A stretch of 27,242 bases of DNA, taken from Myxococcales bacterium. Its GTDB lineage: Bacteria; UBA10199; 2-02-FULL-44-16; JAAZCA01. A program made the position numbers and the translations under genes. Shown one piece after another: positions 1-7,242 of the stretch (positions are counted from its first letter, which is position 1; every line of letters begins with the position of its first letter). Below the pieces are notes generated by a model that ran no database searches, was not told the origin of the DNA, and saw only the letters and a list, made by a program, of their open reading frames with translations. Location of the stretch: assembly GCA_012513515.1 (NCBI GenBank), contig JAAZCA010000007.1, forward strand, positions 1-27,242. Reading direction: 5' to 3'.

Positions 1-8
1 TAGAATCT

Positions 9-75
9 AGAAGTGAGAAGCGAGATTTCTACAGGCGAGGTTTTTCTAGCTTCTAGCCTCTCGCTTCTAGCTTCT
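9..75. repeat. Imperfect inverted repeat at left edge
   Basis: Bases 9-25 (AGAAGTGAGAAGCGAGA) are the reverse complement of 59-75 at 15 of 17 positions, the two mismatches being adjacent. The 33-base loop carries further direct copies of TTCTAGC. The unit could fold as a hairpin or be one copy of a dispersed intergenic repeat; one window cannot tell which. The rest of 1-400 shows no gene I can support: the short open frames there have no recognisable protein character and no ribosome binding site. Confidence 0.5.
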
Positions 76-365
76 GTTTTTCCCAGTCACGGTCGTTGCG
101 GGGATGACAAGCGCATAGTTTTTAGAGTCGCCCTGAATTTGCTGATTTTTCAGAGGTTACTAGTATTCAAACCAAAGCGATCCCCCCCTCTAACACTTAA
201 AGCTATATATTATTTCTATTGAATTCACAGTCTATGTCGCATAATTGAGCGCCTCCGCGATATGATCCTCATGATGCGACTAAATGGGATGGCTGTACGC
301 ATCGCCTCACATGCGATTCTCGAAGTATCGCTCTCTATCGTCTGAGGCTGCTGAAGAACGCCCAC

Positions 366-392
366 TTGATTATCCGGGGTCTCTGATATAGT
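366..392 (+). promoter_or_regulatory. Weak candidate promoter for the lipoprotein-amgK-murU operon
   Basis: TATAGT at 387-392 is a good -10 box. A TTGATT at 366-371 lies 15 bases upstream, which is short spacing. The predicted transcription start would fall at about 399-400, essentially on the ATG at 401, implying a leaderless or nearly leaderless message. No purine-rich ribosome binding site is visible ahead of 401, which agrees with that. This is suggestive only. Confidence 0.25.
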
Positions 393-400
393 CCATCCCC

Positions 401-781
401 ATGCGAAAACTGGCCGCGACCATTGTCATCATGCTGATAGCCTCATGCGGTGGAAGCGGATTAGATCCGTATCCAAATGATGTGCCGACCCATTCGCCCC
501 CGCTGATAACCAGAATAGATCCCGAGAGCGCATCCCCCGGGGATACCGTAACGATATATGGCTTGGGTTATTCCATCATCCCCGCATACAATCTGGTTAC
601 CTTTGGCTCCGTATCCGCAGTAGCCGATTCCTATGATTTTCTCGACCCGGGCAGCGACGGCGAATTCGAGATTTTAACCGTGGTCATCCCTGATGATGTG
701 GAGGCAGGGATCAACCCCGTCATGGTGACGGTCCACCGGATCACCAGCAATGATGATGTATCGATAGACATAATTCCATGA
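401..781 (+). CDS. Small IPT/TIG-domain lipoprotein
   Basis: A 126-residue protein with a typical lipoprotein signal peptide: Met-Arg-Lys, a hydrophobic stretch (residues 4-14) and a lipobox Ile-Ala-Ser-Cys with the acylated Cys at 16. The mature part, about residues 36-125, looks like one IPT/TIG immunoglobulin-like beta domain: it opens with ITRIDPESASPGDTVTIYG, the characteristic Pro-x-x-Gly-x-x-Val-x-Ile-x-Gly pattern, and ends with a strand resembling VMVTV. It is probably an envelope-anchored binding or structural domain; no enzyme residues are evident. Its stop codon overlaps the ATG of the next gene (ATGA at 778-781), so it is probably translated together with the sugar kinase. Its partner or ligand is unknown. 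Confidence 0.75.
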   Translation: MRKLAATIVIMLIASCGGSGLDPYPNDVPTHSPPLITRIDPESASPGDTVTIYGLGYSIIPAYNLVTFGSVSAVADSYDFLDPGSDGEFEILTVVIPDDVEAGINPVMVTVHRITSNDDVSIDIIP

Positions 782-1803
782 AAGAAAAAATACAGAAAAT
801 TTTCTCCGATGAACTGTCGATGACGGCCAAGCTCTCAGATCTTGTCAAACTGCATGGAGACGCCTCTTACAGAATATATTACAGGGCACGCCTCACCGAT
901 GGATCCACCCTCATAATAATGCAGATGCCCGAGGGAATATCATCTGCTTCCGAAGAGATCACAAACTCCGGAATCGTCGTCAAAGAACTCCCCTTTATCG
1001 ACGTCTCAAAATATCTCTCCTCCATAGGCGTAAACGTCCCAAAGATTTTCAGATACAGCGATGCCGACAAGATGATGATACTTGAAGACCTTGGCGATGA
1101 GCTATTGGCCTCATACCTGCAAAAATCCGAACCTGAAGAAGCGATGGCCATGTATAAAAATGCGGTGGCCCTCCTGTGCTCTCTTCAGAAAAAAAGCGCC
1201 GAGATGCCTGACAAATCCTGTATAGCTTTTCGAAGATCCTTCGATAGCAATCTGCTCAACTGGGAGTTTGATCACTTTCTTGAATACGCGATTCAAAAAA
1301 GAGGCATAGAAGTTGACCCGGCAGATGCGGAAATGTTCAGAAGGGAAACGCGCACTATAACAGACAAGATTCTAAAGATGTCATATGGATTCACGCTCCG
1401 CGATTATCAGAGCAGGAATATAATAATACGCGATGACACTATGCATCTCATAGACTTTCAGGACGCCCTGATGGGGCCGTCCCTCTACGACCTCGTTTCG
1501 CTCACCAGAGATTCCTATGTAAAACTGTCGGATGAAGAACTCGAAGAACTCATAGCCTATTACGCTGAAAAATCGCACCGCGATATCGGCGAGGTAATCA
1601 AGGAGTTCAACATGATAACCGTCCAAAGGAAGATGAAGGATGCCGGAAGGTTCGTCTACATCGATCAGGTAAAGAAAAATCCGGGATATCTGAAATTCAT
1701 TCCCAACTCCGCAAACTACGTGGCAAAAGCCCTGTTACAGATGCCGGAACACGCTGACCTAGCAAGGTTCATTGAAAAATATCTGCCGGAGCTAAAGGGA
1801 TGA
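778..1803 (+). CDS. amgK: AmgK-like N-acetylmuramate/N-acetylglucosamine anomeric kinase (APH fold)
   Basis: A 341-residue aminoglycoside-phosphotransferase-fold protein. The N-lobe motif GDASYRIYYR (27-36) is the signature of the AmgK/COG3178 group. The catalytic loop RDYQSRN (208-214) gives the presumed base Asp209 and Asn214, and DFQDALMGPSLYDL (226-239) gives the Mg-binding Asp226. In the family AmgK phosphorylates the anomeric hydroxyl of MurNAc or GlcNAc for salvage of peptidoglycan sugars. The usual His of the HxD motif is Leu207 here, and the usual His of DYHSRN is Gln211; the key acidic residues remain. It overlaps its neighbours on both sides by ATGA, and the following MurU-like gene strongly supports the assignment. 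Other small-molecule kinase specificities of this family cannot be excluded. Confidence 0.75.
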   Translation: MKEKIQKIFSDELSMTAKLSDLVKLHGDASYRIYYRARLTDGSTLIIMQMPEGISSASEEITNSGIVVKELPFIDVSKYLSSIGVNVPKIFRYSDADKMMILEDLGDELLASYLQKSEPEEAMAMYKNAVALLCSLQKKSAEMPDKSCIAFRRSFDSNLLNWEFDHFLEYAIQKRGIEVDPADAEMFRRETRTITDKILKMSYGFTLRDYQSRNIIIRDDTMHLIDFQDALMGPSLYDLVSLTRDSYVKLSDEELEELIAYYAEKSHRDIGEVIKEFNMITVQRKMKDAGRFVYIDQVKKNPGYLKFIPNSANYVAKALLQMPEHADLARFIEKYLPELKG

Positions 1804-2528
1804 AAAATAAAAACCGAATAGATTCAGCAGTGCTTCTAGCTGCCGGACTGGGTACGAGGCTGAGCCCTCTTACGTTAAAGACTCCTAAGCCCCTTCTCAA
1901 TCTCGACGGATGCACTCTCATAGATCATCAGCTCAGATATCTGAAAAAAAACGGGTTCAAGACGGTGGCAATAAACATTCATCACCTCCCAGAGATGATA
2001 AAAAATCACGTCGGAGACGGATCCAGATACGGGCTGAGCATACTCTACTCCAGGGAGACACATATACTCGGCACTGGAGGCGGCATTAAAAAAGCATGCG
2101 GATATTTAAGTTCAGACAATGTCCTGGTCTTAAATTCCGATATTCTTATCAATCTGAACCTCGAAAAATTCGTCGAACGACATCTCCTATCAAACGCAAT
2201 TGCAACGATGGCGCTCAGAAAACTTCTGCCGGGGGAAAACTACACCGGGATATCCGTAGATACAGATGGCTTTGTGAGCTCAATAGGAGATGGATCTTAC
2301 TCATTCACCGGAATTCACATAGTGGGGAAAACCCTCCTCGAATCGCTTCCTCCGGCAGGATCGGAGTCGTGCGTAATATCCGATGGATACAAAAAGATTT
2401 TATCAGGTGGCGGTAAAATAGCATCGGCAATCCATCATGGATACTGGAAAGACATCGGCACTCACGCAAGCCTCAAAGAAGCCGAGGAAGATATATCAAG
2501 GGGAAAATTTGAAATGATCAAGGAATGA
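1800..2528 (+). CDS. murU: MurU-like sugar-1-phosphate nucleotidyltransferase
   Basis: A 242-residue nucleotidyltransferase with a Rossmann-like GT-A fold. The nucleotide-binding signature LLAAGLGTRLSPLT (12-25) followed by TPKPLL (28-33) is textbook. Metal-binding acids are Asp114 in LNSD and Asp218 in WKDIGT near the C-terminus. Its length fits MurU (MurNAc-1-phosphate uridylyltransferase) rather than the longer GlmU or mannose-1-phosphate guanylyltransferases. Translation is coupled to the kinase (ATGA at 1800-1803). Together the two would convert MurNAc to MurNAc-1-phosphate and then UDP-MurNAc, bypassing MurA and MurB. Substrate specificity is inferred from context; a mannose-1-phosphate enzyme is the main alternative. 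The 3' end overlaps the convergent lipid-kinase gene by 11 bases and no terminator is visible. Confidence 0.72.
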   Translation: MKNKNRIDSAVLLAAGLGTRLSPLTLKTPKPLLNLDGCTLIDHQLRYLKKNGFKTVAINIHHLPEMIKNHVGDGSRYGLSILYSRETHILGTGGGIKKACGYLSSDNVLVLNSDILINLNLEKFVERHLLSNAIATMALRKLLPGENYTGISVDTDGFVSSIGDGSYSFTGIHIVGKTLLESLPPAGSESCVISDGYKKILSGGGKIASAIHHGYWKDIGTHASLKEAEEDISRGKFEMIKE

Positions 2529-3459
2529 TGCATTTCAGAAGCGGACCCACCTCTATCTTTATAACCTTGGCCTTTTCCGGAGCGTGGTCTCCGTCTATCG
2601 TGTATGCCATAGGCTCGTCGAACTCCATCACCACTTCGCTGCCCATCTCATCGACATAATGCTCAGAGTTTGCAGGTTTTGCCAGGAGGGCCCTGTGAAA
2701 TGTTTTCACGAGCTGCATTCCCGTACATGATATCCCCACAAACTGGAATTTCCCGACCTCAGACGCCCCTCTGTAGAGAGGCCGGAAGTTAAAGCCCAGT
2801 GTCTGCATCGTCCCCGAAAATATCATCATGTAGTTTTTAAAGGGCTGGAGCTTTCCATCTATGTAGATTCTCGCATTAAATCTCTCGACCAGCATCTGCG
2901 CCATACGTCCGTTCACCAGGGAAGAAAGCGATGCCTTTACAAGGAGCGCCATTCCGCGCGCAGGAGTCGGACCACCTTTGACATTTTGATACACATCTAT
3001 GAACCTCTCTATCAATCCCATGCCGAGAAGAAATCCGTAGGATCCGTTGACCCTTATCATATTTATATCAACTTCTCGGAAGCTCTCACCATTGTGATAT
3101 TTTATAATCAGATCAGAAAGTATTTTTTCCGGGCGACCCTGAATACCTAACTGCCAAGCAAGGTTGTTCATGGTGCCCCCGCGGAGAATTGCGATCTTCG
3201 GAAGGGGTTTTTCTCCATAGACCTCGATAAACGCGCTGAGCGTCTTGTGATTTGTGCCATCGCCTCCGGAGATACCAAGTATCTCTATATCGCGTTCCTT
3301 GAACTCCTTGGCCAGATACTTGACATGGTCAAGCGTGTCCGTGGAATAGCACGAGCCCTTATCGCCGACGATAAAACCGAACTGCCTGATCCTGTCCGGA
3401 TTTCTCTTATTGGATCTCGAATATGGATTTAAAATAACACCTATGCCAGGCATCTTCAT
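2518..3459 (-). CDS. Diacylglycerol-kinase-family lipid kinase
   Basis: A 313-residue protein of the DAGK catalytic-domain family (YegS/BmrU/LCB5-like). The N-terminal strand GVILNPYSRSNKRNP (7-21) and the nucleotide-binding GGDGT (65-69) preceded by LGIS are diagnostic. A second glycine patch RGGTMNNLA follows, and the C-terminal half has the family's beta-sandwich features, ending with YTIDGD. These enzymes phosphorylate diacylglycerol or related lipids at the inner membrane. It is the last gene of the lysine operon: its ATG overlaps the kamE stop (ATGA at 3456-3459), so it is probably co-translated. Why a lipid kinase sits there is not obvious. The lipid substrate cannot be read from the sequence. 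Confidence 0.82.
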   Translation of the reverse strand: MKMPGIGVILNPYSRSNKRNPDRIRQFGFIVGDKGSCYSTDTLDHVKYLAKEFKERDIEILGISGGDGTNHKTLSAFIEVYGEKPLPKIAILRGGTMNNLAWQLGIQGRPEKILSDLIIKYHNGESFREVDINMIRVNGSYGFLLGMGLIERFIDVYQNVKGGPTPARGMALLVKASLSSLVNGRMAQMLVERFNARIYIDGKLQPFKNYMMIFSGTMQTLGFNFRPLYRGASEVGKFQFVGISCTGMQLVKTFHRALLAKPANSEHYVDEMGSEVVMEFDEPMAYTIDGDHAPEKAKVIKIEVGPLLKCIIP

Positions 3460-4382
3460 TCGCTCCGTTTAGGTTTGTTTGGTCTTCGCCTGCCTCTTCC
3501 AAAACGCGGGCGACGTCTCTTACCGCCGGATGGCCTCGAAGTTGCGTCTGGCTTTGCGGCATCTCCCTGAGATGTGGCCGACAATGGAGCAGCAGAGACA
3601 GTTTTAGGTTGTTCATCCGTTTTCTTCGGTTGAATCTTCTTCCTCTTCATGTAGGTCTGAACGAGAAAACTGGCCACCTGAGATGGTTTTGTCCCGACGC
3701 CAAATCCGGCATCAAAACCCAGTTTTAACCCTAGGGCGTGATCTATTCTCGGTCCTCCAACTATAAGGATACAGTCCTTTGAGAGACGGGAATCCGCAAC
3801 GGCTTTCTTTTTGAATTCCTTTAGATTTTCCAAATGGCTGTCGCGCTGTGTAACAACCTGGGAGATCAAGATCGCATCGGCCTTGAGTTCAACAGCTTTT
3901 TCTATCAGCTGGTCGGATGTTATCTGGCTGCGGAGATTGTGCGCCTTGAAAAGAGGGTATCTTTCGAGGCCGTAATCCCCCGCAAAGCCTTTCATGTTCA
4001 TGATCGCATCAATACCTACCGTATGCGCATCGCTCCCTATGGCAGCCCCTACAACAACTATCGGCCGAGTGATATTTGCGCTCATGTAGTTTTTGAGATC
4101 ATCATAATGCATAAACGACGTGTCGACCTTGGGGACTTTCACCTTGGTGAAATCGACCGACCTTCTGGAGCGGCCATAAACTATAAAGTGGGAAAAGCCG
4201 TCCCCCATCGACTCCATCGTCGCTACTGAAACTTTTTCAAGCCCTATCTGCTCGATATATCTCTTCGCAGCTTCTTTGGCCTCCGGAGAAGCGGAAACAG
4301 GAAGTGTGAATGATAGTTGTATGGCTCCATCATCGAGGCGATCTCCGTATGCCTTCAATTTCTTTTTATTAACCTTTAGCAT
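3456..4382 (-). CDS. kamE: Lysine 5,6-aminomutase beta subunit (adenosylcobalamin-binding) with basic C-terminal tail
   Basis: This is the small, B12-binding subunit of lysine 5,6-aminomutase, which with KamD moves the epsilon-amino group of beta-lysine to give 3,5-diaminohexanoate. The cobalamin motif DAHTVG (118-123) supplies the axial His120. Lys131 lies 11 residues later, the same distance as between His133 and the PLP-binding Lys144 of the Clostridium sticklandii enzyme. The Rossmann-type B12 domain continues to GFGVGTKPSQVASFLVQTY (226-244). After it come about 64 extra residues (245-308), a Pro/Ala/Ser linker and then a very Arg/Lys/Gly-rich end; the clostridial protein, about 262 residues, has no such tail. 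The start overlaps the kamD stop by one base (TGATG). Confidence 0.93.
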   Translation of the reverse strand: MLKVNKKKLKAYGDRLDDGAIQLSFTLPVSASPEAKEAAKRYIEQIGLEKVSVATMESMGDGFSHFIVYGRSRRSVDFTKVKVPKVDTSFMHYDDLKNYMSANITRPIVVVGAAIGSDAHTVGIDAIMNMKGFAGDYGLERYPLFKAHNLRSQITSDQLIEKAVELKADAILISQVVTQRDSHLENLKEFKKKAVADSRLSKDCILIVGGPRIDHALGLKLGFDAGFGVGTKPSQVASFLVQTYMKRKKIQPKKTDEQPKTVSAAPLSATSQGDAAKPDATSRPSGGKRRRPRFGRGRRRPNKPKRSE

Positions 4383-5935
4383 CAGACCGAGCCCTCCTTC
4401 AGCAGATCGAGAACAGGATTGAAGTAGCGCCTGTCCTTCTGGAAAACACCGGAAAGGCCCTTGCCGCCATCCTCAGCCCTTTCTATCTCAGCGAACATGC
4501 CCTTTGAGATAGCCTTCATCAGCCCGGCCTCCTCTATCTTTCTGAGATACTTGTGGGTGTTGTCCAGTACGGTATGGGCTCGACGCGCTATTTTCCCATT
4601 CGGATTGAACGATATCTCGTCCCCTATATTACGACAGTTCTGGAAGATATAATTGGCGTTCCTGAGCGCCCAAAATCTATCCTGAAGATGAGGATTGTGC
4701 ATCGCCTCGGTGGGAATGCCGAGGAGTTGAATGGATTGTTCCGTAATTATTCCACACACGTTGAACATGGCGTCCTGAACATTGCCCATGAATATATCGC
4801 CGGTCATGTGTTTGGTCGGCGGCATGAATTTAATCGGTGAGCGCGGAAATATTTCCCGTACCATCTGGGCCTGAGCCAACTCGTAAAGAAAACCATTCTC
4901 TATGGTTGGGTCCATCTCGAACGCATGGCCAAGCCCCATGAGTTCAGGTTTCAAATGCGCATTATGTGCAAACCGCTCGTTGATGAACTGGCTTGCGAAG
5001 ACGTGATGCGCATTTCTGTAGGCATCTGTCGTAGTGAGATAGTTATCCTCTCCAGTATTGATTATTATGCCGGACCTGGCACAGATAAGCCTCGAGAAAT
5101 ATTGGTCGACGAATGTGCGCTTCATGTTGATGTCCCTGAACAAAATCCCATACATGGAATCATTGAGCAGTATATCGAGTTTTTCAAAGGCGGCCATTGC
5201 CGCTATCTCTGACATGCAAAGTCCGGAAGAATAATTTACTAGCCGGACGTATCTTGAAACCTTCTTTGAAGCGTCGTCGAGAGCCTTTCTCATCACCCTG
5301 AAATTTGCCTGCGTAGCCAGCGTTCCTCCGGATCCCTCGGTGGAAATTCCATCCGGAACATAATCGAGCAGCGACTGCGCCGTAGTTCTTATCACGGCTA
5401 TTATATCCGCCCCGCACTCGACAGCGGATACCGCCTGTGCGCAGTCATCGTAGATATTCCCAGTTGCTACTATGAGATATTTCCACGGCTGCAAAGGTTC
5501 CGACAAACTTTCTTTTACACGATCCCTGGAAATTCTTGCATTATCAAGGCGCGAAATCCCTTCCAAAGCCATCTTCCTGCCGACGGCCAACACTTTCTCC
5601 GCCGGCACTTCCGGAATATCCTCGAGCTTGACCTGATCAGTAGCCAGCTTTTTTGCAAGCTCCTTCGCTGACAGACCGGTATGAACTACAGCCCTGGCAA
5701 ACCACCACGCGATCCCAAGCCTCATCCTGTCTTTGTCAAGCCTATCGACTATGAGATTTACATGCGGCATTTCCATATGCGCATCTTCGACGCCGAATAT
5801 TCTCAAAACCGACCTCTCCACAGAGGTCGTCGAATGCCTATCGATGTATTTCTGAACCGGAGAAACTATTCGCGCAGCTATATCCCTACAGCTGTCTATC
5901 TTATCCCTGTCTAAATTTAGCTTCCTGTATGTCAT
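4382..5935 (-). CDS. kamD: Lysine 5,6-aminomutase alpha subunit
   Basis: A 517-residue protein, the expected length for the large TIM-barrel subunit of lysine 5,6-aminomutase. It opens with the family's N-terminal KLNLDRDKIDSCRDIAARIV and contains conserved stretches such as EGSGGTLATQANFRVMRKAL and MPPTKHMTGDIFMGN. It binds adenosylcobalamin and PLP together with KamE and catalyses radical 1,2-amino migration on beta-lysine. A GAGGA ribosome binding site lies 8 bases before the ATG. It sits 21 bases after kamA and overlaps kamE by one base, which keeps the two subunits in equal supply. No reactivating factor (kamB/kamC type) is seen nearby. Confidence 0.94.
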   Translation of the reverse strand: MTYRKLNLDRDKIDSCRDIAARIVSPVQKYIDRHSTTSVERSVLRIFGVEDAHMEMPHVNLIVDRLDKDRMRLGIAWWFARAVVHTGLSAKELAKKLATDQVKLEDIPEVPAEKVLAVGRKMALEGISRLDNARISRDRVKESLSEPLQPWKYLIVATGNIYDDCAQAVSAVECGADIIAVIRTTAQSLLDYVPDGISTEGSGGTLATQANFRVMRKALDDASKKVSRYVRLVNYSSGLCMSEIAAMAAFEKLDILLNDSMYGILFRDINMKRTFVDQYFSRLICARSGIIINTGEDNYLTTTDAYRNAHHVFASQFINERFAHNAHLKPELMGLGHAFEMDPTIENGFLYELAQAQMVREIFPRSPIKFMPPTKHMTGDIFMGNVQDAMFNVCGIITEQSIQLLGIPTEAMHNPHLQDRFWALRNANYIFQNCRNIGDEISFNPNGKIARRAHTVLDNTHKYLRKIEEAGLMKAISKGMFAEIERAEDGGKGLSGVFQKDRRYFNPVLDLLKEGSV

Positions 5936-5956
5936 TAAAAGATCCTCACTGTTTCT

Positions 5957-7210
5957 TCATATTTGCGGCTTGAGAGTTACGCGCTTTCCATCGACCAGCT
6001 CTATGTATCCGAGATTTTTGCCCTGCTCGGACTTGAGCCCAGCAGCTATTTTTTCCGCCGTTGAACAGGAACAATCCCTTTCCCTCGGATTTGTATAGCT
6101 GCTCATCAGCCCCCGGTAATTTCTCATCACCGCTCTGTCGTCGGTAAGGGTCAGGAGATAATTCGGCATTATAGGTATTTTTCCGCCGCCGCCCGGAGCA
6201 TCTATCACGAAGGTTGGAAGAGCCAGACCGGAGGTATGCCCCCTCAGATACTCCATTATCTCAAAACTCTTTGAAACCGGAGTCCTGAAATGTTCTATCC
6301 CTTCTGCTAGATCGCACTGATAGATGTAATACGGGTGCACCCTCATCTTCAGAAGCTCATGCATCAGTTTTTTAATTATGCGAGGATCCGAATTGATTTT
6401 TCTAAGCAAAACGGACTGATTATGTATAGGAATACCGGCCGAAAGTATCCTGTCGCACGCCTCGACAGCCTGGACCGTCGCCTCGTAAGGGTGGTTAAAA
6501 TGCGTCATGAAAAATATCGGCTGATATTTCGACAGCATCTCAACATATTCTTTCGTCACTCCCATGGGAAAAACGCAGGGCATCCTGCTGGCGACACGTA
6601 TGATCTCGACGTGCGGAATCTTTTTCAACTGCGCCACTATCCTCTCGAGCATCTCCACCGGAAGCATCAGCGCATCGCCGCCTGAAAGGATTACGTCCCT
6701 GACCTCGCTATGTTCCTTGATGTAGGCTATCGCCTTGTCATGTTCCACCTGCAGTTGTTTGGAACTCTTGTCGAGGATATGTCTTCTGCGCGTGCAGAAG
6801 CGACAGTACATCGAGCATACCTCCGACACCAGAAAAAGCACCCTGTCAGGATAGCGGTGCACGAGTCTGGGGACCGGGGAATCGGCATCCTCTGCCAGAG
6901 GGTCTAGAAGATCTCCGGCGCAGGTGTCCAGCTCCTCTATCTTTGGAATGGCCTGTAATCTTATCGGACACTCCGGGTTCTTATCGTCTATAAGAGATAT
7001 GTAGTACGGGGTAAGCTGCAATTTGGACTGCTTCAACGTCTTTTCGATATCGGATCGCTCGCCGGGGGAAAGATCCACGACCTTGGAAAGGGTATCGACA
7101 TCGGTGACCAGATTCTTCAGCTGCCAGCTCCGGCTGTTCCAATCTTCCGGAGAGACATCCTTCCAAAGTTTTATTCTTCGATAGTATTTTGGATCGTTTG
7201 AGTTGATCAT
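5957..7210 (-). CDS. kamA: L-lysine 2,3-aminomutase (radical SAM, PLP)
   Basis: A 417-residue radical-SAM enzyme that converts L-lysine to beta-lysine. The 4Fe-4S cluster motif is CSMYCRFC with Cys132, Cys136 and Cys139. The PLP lysine is Lys344 in PGGGGKIPIMPNY. Asp300 (YQCD) and Asp337 (VIDAPGG) fall at the positions of Asp293 and Asp330 of the Clostridium subterminale enzyme (constant offset of 7), which bind the substrate's epsilon-amino group. This supports true lysine aminomutase rather than the shorter EpmB or a glutamate 2,3-aminomutase. A C-terminal DCSC (379-382) fits the zinc site of the family. Its GGAG ribosome binding site is 5 bases before the ATG, and it lies 32 bases after kdd. 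Confidence 0.95.
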   Translation of the reverse strand: MINSNDPKYYRRIKLWKDVSPEDWNSRSWQLKNLVTDVDTLSKVVDLSPGERSDIEKTLKQSKLQLTPYYISLIDDKNPECPIRLQAIPKIEELDTCAGDLLDPLAEDADSPVPRLVHRYPDRVLFLVSEVCSMYCRFCTRRRHILDKSSKQLQVEHDKAIAYIKEHSEVRDVILSGGDALMLPVEMLERIVAQLKKIPHVEIIRVASRMPCVFPMGVTKEYVEMLSKYQPIFFMTHFNHPYEATVQAVEACDRILSAGIPIHNQSVLLRKINSDPRIIKKLMHELLKMRVHPYYIYQCDLAEGIEHFRTPVSKSFEIMEYLRGHTSGLALPTFVIDAPGGGGKIPIMPNYLLTLTDDRAVMRNYRGLMSSYTNPRERDCSCSTAEKIAAGLKSEQGKNLGYIELVDGKRVTLKPQI

Positions 7211-7242
7211 GAGGTCTCCATCCTCTTTCAGCTGTGAAAGAA

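Noticed and set aside
78-91. A 14-base match to the lacZ-alpha/M13 forward primer region (TTTTCCCAGTCACG).
   Set aside because: The flanking bases diverge at once on both sides, so vector contamination is not supported; a chance match is the simplest reading.
13-222. A 69-codon plus-strand open frame at the left edge.
   Set aside because: It is translated from the repeat-rich non-coding stretch, has no ribosome binding site and no recognisable protein character.
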